Origin: Pseudomonadota bacterium
GTDB taxonomy: Bacteria; Myxococcota_A; Polyangia; Haliangiales; Haliangiaceae
Direction: 5' to 3'
Length of the DNA: 18,607 nt
Assembly: GCA_023430775.1 (NCBI GenBank)
Contig: JAEYYY010000149.1
Span: 1 to 18,607 of the forward strand
The position numbers and the translations under genes are program-made. The notes under the pieces were generated by a model that made no database searches, had not been told where the DNA came from, and saw only the letters and a program-made list of their open reading frames with translations. Of this stretch, positions 1 to 10,862 are shown piece after piece. Within the stretch, counting starts at the first letter, position 1. Each line of letters opens with the position of its first letter.

Positions 1-2771
<2,771 letters not shown>

Positions 2772-2775
<4 letters not shown>

Positions 2776-3269
2776 TGCCACTTCGGTTTGTTGGACACCT
2801 TGGTCGGCACGATCAGCTCCATGAAGCAATCGACGAACGCGACGGCGTCGACGTCGAAGTTGCCGGTGATCGGCGAGCCCGGGCCGAGCTTGGCGTGGCG
2901 AACCGAGCCGACGAGCATGCCTTCACGCTCGGTCAGCGTGGTCGAGTTGGCCTTCTTCGCGAGCACGTAATCGTTCTCGAGCAAGAAGAACCGCGCGAAC
3001 GTGGTGTCGGACTTCTTGATCACCAGGCCGACCATGAACGCCTCGCCGAGATCCTTCGGCGGTGGCAGGTCGATGACGCCGATGCGGTAGGGATCGCGCT
3101 CGACCGTGTAGATCTTCGGCTTGTGATCGATGTAGGCCTGCTTCCAGATCGCGTCGAAGAACACGTGATCCCGCTTCTCGAGCGCGACCATCATCGTCGT
3201 CGGGCCCTTCAGCTTCGTGGTGTTGGGGAGGAATGTGTGAGCCAAGGCGTAGGCGGGGCTCGTCGGCAT
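2772..3269 (-). CDS. Hypothetical protein translationally coupled to the long Hsp70
   Basis: This 165-residue protein is of no family I recognise. It has no signal peptide, membrane helix or cysteine cluster. It reads as a compact mixed alpha/beta domain, with motifs such as KIYTVERDPYRIGVIDLPPP (52-71), EAFMVGLVIKK (76-86) and FARFFLLENDYVLAKK (91-106). Its TGA stop (2774-2772) overlaps the GTG start of the long Hsp70 by four bases, so the two are almost certainly co-translated; an adaptor or nucleotide-exchange role is a guess from position only. The ATG at 3269 is the only sensible start in the frame. There is no clear Shine-Dalgarno, and the 5' leader holds a hairpin at 3304-3323. Third-position GC is high, as in neighbouring genes, so the frame is credible. 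Confidence 0.85.
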
Positions 3270-3303
3270 GGGGTTGCCATCTTATGCACACTCCCGGCTT
3301 CGG

Positions 3304-3323
3304 TGCGACGGACAGCCGTCGCA
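3304..3323 (-). promoter_or_regulatory. Perfect 8-bp stem-loop in the leader of the orphan/Hsp70 operon
   Basis: TGCGACGG and CCGTCGCA are exact reverse complements separated by a 4-base loop. The hairpin lies 35-54 bases upstream of the ATG at 3269, in a region with no gene on either strand, so it is not a terminator of a visible gene. No T-run follows on either strand. It may be an operator or an mRNA leader structure; the sequence alone cannot decide. Confidence 0.4.
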
Positions 3324-3366
3324 GTGCGCTCGTGTAGGCGAACGTTTTCACTTTCGTGATCGGAGC

Positions 3367-3380
3367 GTAGCGATCGCTAC
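3367..3380. promoter_or_regulatory. 14-bp perfect palindrome in the divergent intergenic region
   Basis: GTAGCGATCGCTAC is self-complementary over all 14 bases. It sits between the divergent genes starting at 3269 (minus) and 3554 (plus) and is bracketed by two direct copies of GATCGG. Such a dyad could be a regulator-binding site. However, its CGATCG core is unusually common across the whole window, which weakens a specific reading. The remainder of 3270-3553 shows no gene and no convincing promoter. Confidence 0.3.
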
Positions 3381-3553
3381 CGATCGGGGGATTTTGATCC
3401 GTTTCGAGGTCTGGATCGCGACGCCGTTCCGGCGACCGCGTCTTTGGTTGTCAGAAACCCGGCAGTGGGTGGCACGGGGGGATAGGACGGCGCGACTGGA
3501 AGTCGCACTACACGTTCCCGTGATGATCACGAGTCAGCGAGTGGTTTTGGCTG

Positions 3554-4012
3554 ATGAGCGCGACAAACACCAACACTAGCAACGTGGGATCGACGGCTCG
3601 CACCGAGCTCGATGCGCCTCCAGCCGCGCTCGCGCGCCGCGTGGATGACGGTCGCCGTCGCGAGCTTGCCCGGGCGCTCCACACGCCGCCGCAGCAAGCG
3701 CCGCGGATCGCCGAACGGCTCGATCACATGCGCACCCTGCTCGCGAAGTACCGCGCCGAGGCGATCGCGCTGCACGCGCGACTGGTCGCACTCGAGCTGG
3801 CAGGAAACGACAACGTGGCGCCGCTGCGGCGCGCGCTGATCGAGAGCTCGCAGCGGATCGAGAGCATCGGCCGGCTGCTGTCGAACGCGCCGCTGCCCGA
3901 GTGGTTCCAGGGCTCCGACCGGCGATTCGCGCGCGGCACGGAGATCGCGCCAGCCGACGCCGAGCCGGACCCGGCGGACGAGTGGATCGACCAGCCGACG
4001 CTGCGCCGCTAA
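3554..4012 (+). CDS. Small helical hypothetical protein
   Basis: This 152-residue protein has no recognised family. The first 20 residues are Ser/Thr/Asn-rich and probably disordered. Residues about 23-115 are charged and helix-favouring, rich in Arg, Glu, Leu and Ala, with a possible coiled coil around 50-85. The tail is acidic (DAEPDPADEW). There is no signal peptide or membrane segment. Codon third positions are strongly G/C, which supports the frame over the overlapping minus-strand frame. The ATG at 3554 lacks a clear ribosome-binding site; the ATG inside the Ddl-unrelated helical region (residue 58) would be too short to prefer. Its TAA (4010-4012) overlaps the TAG (4011-4009) of the convergent lipoprotein gene. 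A role cannot be stated. Confidence 0.65.
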   Translation: MSATNTNTSNVGSTARTELDAPPAALARRVDDGRRRELARALHTPPQQAPRIAERLDHMRTLLAKYRAEAIALHARLVALELAGNDNVAPLRRALIESSQRIESIGRLLSNAPLPEWFQGSDRRFARGTEIAPADAEPDPADEWIDQPTLRR

Positions 4013-5379
4013 TCGATCCCGACCGCGCCGCGGATCTCGATCCGCTCGGCGAACGCGCGGGCCGCCTTCTTCAGCTCGCTCGAGCCGCGCACCACGAAGT
4101 TGCCCTCGACGCTGGCGAGCCCGTCGAGGCCGTCGAACGAGCGCAGCTCGGCGTTGTCGGTGACGCGGAAGTCGCCGTCGATCACCGCGAGCGCACCGAG
4201 GCCGTCGAACGTGGCAAGGCGCGGCAAGCCGGCGAGCTCGAGCCGGCCGACCTCGTAGACGGTCGCGAACCCGGTGAGGTCGGCGAGGCCGACACCGTCG
4301 AGCTTCAGGAAGCCCTCGATGAAGCCGAGCGCGCCGGCATCGACAAGCATCAGGACAGGCGATCCCGCGAGCTCGATCCCGCCCGTCACCTCGTCGAGCA
4401 CGGGCACGCGAACGCCGGCGAGCCGCTCGTTGTCGCGCACCATCAAGCGACCGACGCTGCGGAGCGATGGCAGCGCGAGCTCGCCGATGCCCGCATTGGT
4501 GTCGACGATCAGGCTGCTCTTGACGCGAGACAGCGCGGGCAGGGAGATCGCTCGCAGCCCGCGATTGCTCTCGATCGCGAGCTGGCCGTCGACGGCGGAG
4601 AGCGCGGGGAGCTCGATGCTCGAGAGGTCCGCGTTGTCGGCGATCGTCAGGTTGCCCGCCGTTTCGAGCCCGCGCAGCGCCTCGATCGAGGCTAGCTGCG
4701 GGTTTCCGCGGATCGAGATCGTGAAGCTGCTCGTCGTCAGGCCGTCGAGGCCGCGCAGGCTGATCAGCTCGGGATTGCCGGCGACGGTGATCGTGCCGGG
4801 CGCGGTGGTCATCTCCTGGAGGCCGTGCAGGTCGGTCATGAAGTCGTTGCTGACGATCGTCAGATCGCCGCGCACCAGCTTGCCGAGTGGCGCCAGATCG
4901 ACGAGCCCGTCGTTGCCCTGGATCAGCACCTCGCCGGAGACCGCGCGCAGCGAATCGAGGCCGTCGAGCGTCTGCAGCGACGGGTTGCCGGCGATCGCCA
5001 CGTGGCCGATCACGGTGTGGAGCTGCGAGGTGCCGAGCAGCTCGAACGCGGTGTTGCTGGCGATCACCAGGTCGCCCTCGATGCAGGTGACGCCGTCGAT
5101 CTTGTCCTCGTCCTCGGTCGTCGCGAGCGTGACGCGGCCGTGGAGAACCTTTCCAGGGCCCTCGCACGTGCGCTCGGACTCGAACCGGCAGAGGTAGGTC
5201 TCGCCGGTGATCTCGTCGTCGTCGACGTACTTGTCCTCGTCGGCATCGAGGCCGGTGCGCACCACCAGGCCGCCCTCGACGCAGGTCTCGCCGGGTGGCT
5301 CGTCGTCGACTCGCGACCGGGTCTGCGGTCCGTCGAGCGCGCAGGCTCCCAGCATCCCCAACAGCAGCACGTGACGCAT
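4009..5379 (-). CDS. Lipoprotein with receptor-L-domain-like (leucine-rich) beta-repeats and EF-hand-like loop
   Basis: A 456-residue predicted lipoprotein. I chose the ATG at 5379 because it begins a short signal sequence ending in lipobox LGAC (Cys13); the longer open frame upstream lacks this character. Residues 45-56 (DADEDKYVDDDE) match the spacing of an EF-hand or dockerin calcium loop, with Lys in place of the usual Gly. They lie between two cysteines (33, 64), a layout I associate with DUF7151-type modules of myxobacterial surface proteins. The rest is tandem repeats of about 22-26 residues with the pattern I.GNP.L.SL.GL..L, typical of receptor-L or leucine-rich beta-solenoids that bind ligands or act as adhesins. 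Placement at the cell surface follows from the lipobox. It lies downstream of the YciI-like gene on the same strand. The ligand is unknown. Confidence 0.85.
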   Translation of the reverse strand: MRHVLLLGMLGACALDGPQTRSRVDDEPPGETCVEGGLVVRTGLDADEDKYVDDDEITGETYLCRFESERTCEGPGKVLHGRVTLATTEDEDKIDGVTCIEGDLVIASNTAFELLGTSQLHTVIGHVAIAGNPSLQTLDGLDSLRAVSGEVLIQGNDGLVDLAPLGKLVRGDLTIVSNDFMTDLHGLQEMTTAPGTITVAGNPELISLRGLDGLTTSSFTISIRGNPQLASIEALRGLETAGNLTIADNADLSSIELPALSAVDGQLAIESNRGLRAISLPALSRVKSSLIVDTNAGIGELALPSLRSVGRLMVRDNERLAGVRVPVLDEVTGGIELAGSPVLMLVDAGALGFIEGFLKLDGVGLADLTGFATVYEVGRLELAGLPRLATFDGLGALAVIDGDFRVTDNAELRSFDGLDGLASVEGNFVVRGSSELKKAARAFAERIEIRGAVGID

Positions 5380-5492
5380 GCGCGTACCGAGTAGCAACCG
5401 CCATGCCCCCGCCTGGACGACCAGGCTCTGCGGAGATCGACGACACGCGTGCCGTTGTGGCAACGCGATCGCCGGCGGTCACTGCCAGCGCG

Positions 5493-5789
5493 TCACGGGC
5501 GCTGCGCGAGGATCTTGTCGCCGATGTCGTCCGCGCACTGGCTGAGGCGGAACTCGATGATGCGGGTATCGGCGAGGCCGCGGGAGACGAACGGGTCGTC
5601 CTTCGCGATCGCCTCGATGTGGGCGCGCTCGCCAACGGCGAGGATGACGCCGCCGTCGCGCGGAAGCTTCCGCCCCGATGCCAGGAAGGTGCCGGCGGCG
5701 TAGTGCGTGTCGAGCCACGCCATGTGGGCCTTCATCGCAGCGTCGATCTGGTCGAGAGGTGCCTTGTAGATGAGCTCGATCACGAACAC
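5493..5789 (-). CDS. YciI-like (YCII domain) protein
   Basis: A 98-residue cytoplasmic protein matching the YCII family: N-terminal strand FVIELIYKAPL, helix with AHMAWLDTHYAAGTFLASG (21-39), strand GGVILAVG, an AIAKDDPF segment (60-67) and C-terminal strand TRIIEFRLS. The length is right for the family (about 90-100). Family members are small alpha+beta-barrel-like dimers, some possibly enzymes using a conserved His; His22 is the likely equivalent here. The start is a GTG at 5789; another GTG two codons later is equally possible, and no clear ribosome-binding site helps to choose. It follows the kinase-like gene by 45 bases on the same strand, with a hairpin in between, and may share its transcript. 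The substrate is unknown. Confidence 0.88.
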   Translation of the reverse strand: MFVIELIYKAPLDQIDAAMKAHMAWLDTHYAAGTFLASGRKLPRDGGVILAVGERAHIEAIAKDDPFVSRGLADTRIIEFRLSQCADDIGDKILAQRP

Positions 5790-5801
5790 GGGCGCAGCAT
5801 G

Positions 5802-5834
5802 TCACTCGGGCGCCGGACCGGAAAGCGCGAGTGA
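5802..5834 (-). promoter_or_regulatory. Intercistronic stem-loop between kinase-like gene and YciI-like gene
   Basis: TCACTCG (5802-5808) pairs exactly with CGAGTGA (5828-5834), and CGC/GCG extends the stem to 10 pairs with a 2-base bulge. The hairpin begins right after the stop of the 308-residue gene and ends 12 bases before the YciI-like start. There is no T-run after it on the minus strand, so an intrinsic terminator is unlikely. An mRNA processing, stabilising or partial-attenuation element is more plausible. Confidence 0.4.
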
Positions 5835-6757
5835 TCAGAGATCCGGTCCCGCGAGGTCGAACACCTCGGGCCTCGTGGTGTCGATCATCGGGTCGAGCTC
5901 GAGCACGCGATGCCACAGCGCCTCGAGCTCGTCGTCGATCGTCTCGTCGTGCTCGCCTGGAAGCGAACGTTCGGGGAGCGCTTGCGTGCGCGCTCGATCG
6001 CGCAGCAACGCGTCGATCGGGTCACCGCGCTCGAGGAGCAGGTCGCGCAGCACCTCGCTCGCACCAGGAGAAGGATCGCGCAGCAGCCGATCGATCTGCG
6101 CATCCGGGTGCGTGGTGAGCTCGGCGATCGCACGCGCGAGGGTATCGAGCTCGGCGGCGCGCACCTCGTCGCTCGCACTGTTCGTGCTGCTGTAGAGGAA
6201 CTTCACCGGAGACGGCACCTCGCCATTCGCGTGGCGCGGCAGGTACGCGATGTTGTAGTTGCCGTACGGCGTGTCGAACAGCGCGAAGCGGATGTGGCGC
6301 GGCTCGATCGCACCGTGCGCCTTGCCGCCATCGTGATGGAGATCGACGAGCTCGTCGCGCGCGGCGACGTATAGCCACTGCGCTGCCTGCCATGACAACC
6401 GGAAGCCGGAGTCGCGTAGCGTCACGAGATCGGTGCCGAATTCGTACCACTCGAGCGACGACAGCACCGCGCCGAGCTCGCAGCCGCCCTCGGGCTCGTC
6501 CTCGGGCTCGGGCACGCCCTCGCGGATGTGCAGCACGACGGAGAACGAGCCCTCGTGGATGCTGTGATAGGTGGCGACGTACTTGACGTAGGTGCCGCGG
6601 CGCGACAGCTCCGGTCCGAGATCCCACGTCACCTCGCCGGGCTCGGTGAGGCCCATGCGTGGATCGAACGCGATCTCGAGAGGACGGTCGAGCTTGCGCT
6701 TGAACTTCCACAGCGCCGCCGGATCGGGACGCTGGCGAACCAACCGCTCGAACGGTG

Positions 6758-6761
<4 letters not shown>
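5835..6761 (-). CDS. Hypothetical Hsp70-coupled protein with degenerate kinase-like segment
   Basis: A 308-residue soluble protein. The GTG start at 6761 overlaps the TGA of the short Hsp70 as GTGA; an ATG 21 codons further upstream would lie inside the chaperone gene and is rejected. I recognise no named family. The segment LHHDGGKAHGAIEPRHIRF (141-159) resembles the catalytic-loop region of protein kinases in layout (LH..G..H...KP.N), but the HRD Asp and the Lys are replaced. The stretch DEVRAAELDTLARAIAEL (198-215) resembles the helix F/G region. No glycine loop or DFG is visible, so if it is kinase-derived it is a pseudokinase. The N-terminal half is rich in aromatic and beta residues; the C-terminal 90 residues are acidic and helical. 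Coupling suggests it works with the Hsp70. The reading frame is well supported; the kinase relationship is weak. Confidence 0.85.
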
Positions 6762-8521
<1,760 letters not shown>

Positions 8522-8527
8522 GCGCGC

Positions 8528-8556
8528 GTTATAGCCAGAGACTGCTCCGCTGTCCG
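8528..8556 (-). promoter_or_regulatory. Putative sigma-70-type promoter for the short Hsp70, possibly leaderless
   Basis: On the minus strand, CGGACA (8556-8551) is followed after 17 bases by TATAAC (8533-8528), a 5/6 match to the -10 consensus with a weak -35. The -10 box ends only six bases before the GTG start, which would place the transcript start at or very near the codon. That fits the absence of a Shine-Dalgarno. No CIRCE inverted repeat or sigma-32-like box was found. Confidence 0.45.
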
Positions 8557-8609
8557 GGGTGGATTCGAGTTTCGCCGCAACGGGTGCGGTGCGGAGGTGT
8601 CGGGCCCGT

Positions 8610-9020
8610 ATGCGTGCGGCGCTGATCTTGATTGTCCTGCTCGGCACCGCCGAGGGGGCGCCTCGATCGCGCTTCGCTGCGTACCTCGACCCGGAGCTCG
8701 TTCAGCGTCGACCACCGCCGCCCGAGGTGGCCGTCGAGCTCGTGCTCCCGTGCGTCACCGGATCGGCAAGCTGGCTCGAGTCGACCCGGCGGCGGCTCGG
8801 GGCCGTACTCGGAATCCGGGTCGTCGATGCGATCGCGATGCGTGCCGTGCTCGACTGCGCTTCCAACAACGAGCCTGCGGAGTCGTGCGAAGCGGGGCTC
8901 CTTCCGCTTCGACCTCCACCGCGCGACACCGTGGTGATCGATGCGCGCTGTGCTGGCCCCCGGATCGAGGAAGTCGCCGCGACCATCCGGGCGCGAATGC
9001 GCCGCTCTAGTCGACGGTGA
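8610..9020 (+). CDS. Small secreted hypothetical protein
   Basis: A 136-residue protein with a clear Sec signal (MRAALILIVLLGTAEGA, 1-17), so probably periplasmic or exported. The mature part holds four cysteines spaced like two disulfides (LPC, LDC, SCE, ARC), proline-rich stretches (RRPPPPEV, LRPPPRDT) and a basic C-terminus (RARMRRSSRR). The first 50 mature residues alternate in a beta-like way (VAVELVLPC). I chose the ATG at 8610 because it begins the signal sequence; GGAGG at 8593-8597 is 12 bases upstream, rather far. It is divergent from the short Hsp70 and its 3' end overlaps the minus-strand micropeptide gene by 14 bases, so it interrupts the Hsp70 series. I recognise no family and propose no function. 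Confidence 0.72.
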   Translation: MRAALILIVLLGTAEGAPRSRFAAYLDPELVQRRPPPPEVAVELVLPCVTGSASWLESTRRRLGAVLGIRVVDAIAMRAVLDCASNNEPAESCEAGLLPLRPPPRDTVVIDARCAGPRIEEVAATIRARMRRSSRR

Positions 9021-9099
9021 GCGCGACGACGATGCCGGTGATCATGAGTGCGAGAACCATCAGGCTGATGACGAGGCCGATGCGGTTCTTGGTGGTCAC
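9007..9099 (-). CDS. 30-residue single-helix membrane micropeptide coupled to the DUF2760 gene
   Basis: A GTG at 9099 opens a 30-codon frame ending in TAG (9009-9007). The peptide starts VTTKNRIG and continues as one hydrophobic helix (residues about 7-28: LVISLMVLALMITGIVVAL) ending VD. A short basic N-terminus before a single helix predicts an inner-membrane peptide with its N-terminus inside. The start overlaps the TGA of the DUF2760 gene as GTGA, the same junction seen twice elsewhere in this island, which is the main argument that it is translated. It may help anchor or modulate the DUF2760 protein, which has its own N-terminal hydrophobic segment. It is too short for standard gene calling, and I know no named family. 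Confidence 0.6.
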   Translation of the reverse strand: MTTKNRIGLVISLMVLALMITGIVVALTVD

Positions 9100-9683
9100 A
9101 GCTCGACTTCGGCGGGAGCGATCACGTTGCGATCGACACCCTCGGCGAGCGACGGCAGCTTCGCCTCGGTGACGCGCCAGCCGTGGTGGCGCAGCGTGCC
9201 CGAGAACGGTGGCTCGCCCTTGGCTTCACCGACCAGGCGAATCTCCGCGGGGTCGAAGCCCTTGGGGACGGAGACCTTGGTCTCCTCGGCACCCGGCATC
9301 ACCGGCTCCATCGACAGGTGCTGCTCGAGCACCTTCTTGCAGCCGCGATGGACGTCGCGCGCGGCGGCGCCGATGTCGGCATCGGAGAACCCGTCGAGCG
9401 GCTCGCGCAGAAAATCCACGAGGCGACCTTCGCGCTGGAGCAGGGCGAGCAAGGCGAGCGCGCCATCGCGATGGTGCTGCGCGGTGGCGAGCTTCGGCTT
9501 CTCGGCCGGCTTCTCGACGATCTTCTCGACGACCTTCTCTACGATCTTCTCTTTCGGTGCCGGCAGCGCCTTGGGCTGCGCGTCTTCGGGAAGAAACTTC
9601 ACCGCTTCGGGTGGCAGCTTCTTGCCGAACAGGATCCGGAAGAAGCACGCGAACGCGAGGAAGAAGTGCATCGGCGGGTTCAT
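9096..9683 (-). CDS. DUF2760-type protein, probable membrane-anchored Hsp70-island partner
   Basis: A 195-residue protein. Residues 5-20 (MHFFLAFACFFRILFG) form a hydrophobic anchor, followed by a Lys/Glu linker with repeated IVEK/VVEK units (45-62). The globular part carries the pattern I associate with DUF2760: ALALLALLQREGRLVDFL (75-92), FSDADIGAAARDVHRGC (99-115), FDPAEIRLVG, PPFSGTLRHHGWR (158-170) and a terminal IAPAEVEL. DUF2760 has no assigned biochemistry; from memory, its genes often lie beside Hsp70-family genes, as here. I chose the ATG at 9683 because homology and the anchor begin there; the open frame extends further upstream only into non-coding-like sequence. The end overlaps the micropeptide start as GTGA. 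A membrane recruiter or regulator of the Hsp70s is an inference from context. Confidence 0.85.
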   Translation of the reverse strand: MNPPMHFFLAFACFFRILFGKKLPPEAVKFLPEDAQPKALPAPKEKIVEKVVEKIVEKPAEKPKLATAQHHRDGALALLALLQREGRLVDFLREPLDGFSDADIGAAARDVHRGCKKVLEQHLSMEPVMPGAEETKVSVPKGFDPAEIRLVGEAKGEPPFSGTLRHHGWRVTEAKLPSLAEGVDRNVIAPAEVEL

Positions 9684-9737
9684 ACATCGGCGATCCCGAA
9701 AACCACGCGCACCGGCCTCGAAATCAGCTCGAAAAAC

Positions 9738-9754
9738 TGACGTCGCGAGCGTCA
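9738..9754. promoter_or_regulatory. Possible operator dyad upstream of the DUF2760 gene
   Basis: TGACG (9738-9742) and CGTCA (9750-9754) form an inverted repeat with a 7-base spacer in the divergent region between DUF2760 (start 9683) and the cysteine-rich lipoprotein (start 9811). On the minus strand it overlaps a TTGACG that could serve as a -35 box, although no matching -10 is seen. Short dyads arise easily by chance in such GC-rich DNA. Confidence 0.22.
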
Positions 9755-9810
9755 AGTCCGCGCCGTTACAGGGCGCTGCTGGTGGCTCGCTGCTTGCTGA
9801 CAGGGCGAGC

Positions 9811-10800
9811 ATGCGCTTGGGACTCGCTTGCTTGATCCTCGTCACGGGTTGCGACCTCTACTTCACCGGCGATGACGATCCGCCGTGCGCCCTCGCCGAC
9901 GTCGCGCCGGCCCAGCTGCTGCGCGATCCCGTCACCGGCCTGTGTCACGGCTTCGGGTCCGGTGGCTGCCCCGCCGAGTGCGGACCGTGCGAGGCCGACA
10001 TCATCGCGGAGCCCGACTGGGGCTCGTGTAACGCCGGCTGCGAGGCGTTCGATTCCGAGACCTGCCTCGACGTGCCGGGTTGCCGCGCGGTGTTCGTGTC
10101 GAATGTCGAGGACGACGGTGGCTTCCAGTTCCACGAGTGCTGGTCGATCGCACCCTCGGGTCCGGCACCCGGCAGCTGCGCGGGCCTCGACGCCCAGGAG
10201 TGCTCGCGCCACGACAACTGCTCGGCGTTCTACACCGCCGAGGACGGCATCCTGACGTTCGCCGAGTGCCGGGTCGAGCCGGTCCAGGGTTGCTTCGGTG
10301 ACGACGAGTGCGGAGGCAACGCGCACTGCTCGACCTCCGATGGCGAGTGCTTGCTGCCGCCCGGCTGCGAGGAAGGGGAGACCTGTCCGGGCGTGTGCTA
10401 CGGCAAGTGCGTCTCCGACGGCGATGTCTGCAGCAACGTTGCCTGCGGGCCCGGCACGCACTGCGAGGCGCAGTGCCTTCCCTGCGATGGCACCAACGGT
10501 CCGTGCGATCCGTTCTGCTCGCCGGTCTGCGTGCCCGACACCGACGCCTGCGCGGCGGTCGACTGCGCGCCCGGCTTCTCGTGCGTCGAGACCTGTCAGG
10601 GGGATCCGAACAATCCCGGCTGCGGCATCTGCGACGCCACCTGCGTGCCGGTCGGGACCTGCGAGAGCCTGCAGGCCGAGGCAGAGTGCCTCGGGCGCAA
10701 CGACTGCACGACCGTCTACACCGGCGAGGACTGCACCTGTTACGGCAACGGGACCTGCGATTGCGAGGTCCTGACGTACACCCGCTGCGAGGCCAAGTAG
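9811..10800 (+). CDS. Cysteine-rich lipoprotein with repeated disulfide modules
   Basis: A 329-residue predicted lipoprotein: short signal, lipobox VTGC (Cys14), then a mature chain with more than 40 cysteines. Two repeat types are visible. One is a module C..L....C....C...Y/V.......F..C, present three times (around 77-110, 123-153 and 284-326). The other is a tandem CxxVxCxPGxxCxxxC unit (207-240 and 247-278) ending in CxPVCVP or CDATCVP. Cysteine ladders like these are common in myxobacterial outer-surface proteins and imply an oxidising extracytoplasmic location. I chose the ATG at 9811 for the lipobox, although the frame stays open far upstream; upstream bases AGGGCGAG are a mediocre ribosome-binding site. 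It lies 62 bases before the kinase gene on the same strand. Its function is unknown; a ligand-binding or stalk-like surface role is a guess. Confidence 0.87.
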   Translation: MRLGLACLILVTGCDLYFTGDDDPPCALADVAPAQLLRDPVTGLCHGFGSGGCPAECGPCEADIIAEPDWGSCNAGCEAFDSETCLDVPGCRAVFVSNVEDDGGFQFHECWSIAPSGPAPGSCAGLDAQECSRHDNCSAFYTAEDGILTFAECRVEPVQGCFGDDECGGNAHCSTSDGECLLPPGCEEGETCPGVCYGKCVSDGDVCSNVACGPGTHCEAQCLPCDGTNGPCDPFCSPVCVPDTDACAAVDCAPGFSCVETCQGDPNNPGCGICDATCVPVGTCESLQAEAECLGRNDCTTVYTGEDCTCYGNGTCDCEVLTYTRCEAK

Positions 10801-10851
10801 CGGGTTCCCCCGCCGAAACAGGAGTTCGCCCCGCTGGAGCGGCGGGCGTAT

Positions 10852-10861
10852 GCTCCGGAGC
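10852..10861. promoter_or_regulatory. Palindrome containing the ribosome-binding site of the kinase gene
   Basis: GCTCCGGAGC is a perfect 10-base palindrome ending one base before the ATG at 10863. Its GGAG (10857-10860) is the only Shine-Dalgarno candidate and lies unusually close to the start codon, which suggests weak initiation. A protein or dimerised RNA contact at this dyad would block initiation; no direct evidence supports this. Confidence 0.25.
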
Positions 10862-10862
10862 C

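Noticed and set aside
3270..3553. Expected heat-shock control (CIRCE or sigma-32 promoter) before Hsp70 genes
   Set aside because: Neither TTAGCACTC-N9-GAGTGCTAA nor CTTGAA/CCCCAT-like boxes were found here or in front of the short Hsp70.
3527..5635. Minus-strand open frame of about 700 codons
   Set aside because: Arg/Ala-rich shadow in another frame of the lipoprotein and YciI-like genes, which have clear family features.
10829..10848. GC-rich hairpin between the cysteine-rich lipoprotein and kinase genes as a terminator
   Set aside because: The stem is only five clean pairs plus a bulge and no T-run follows; the genes may well be co-transcribed.
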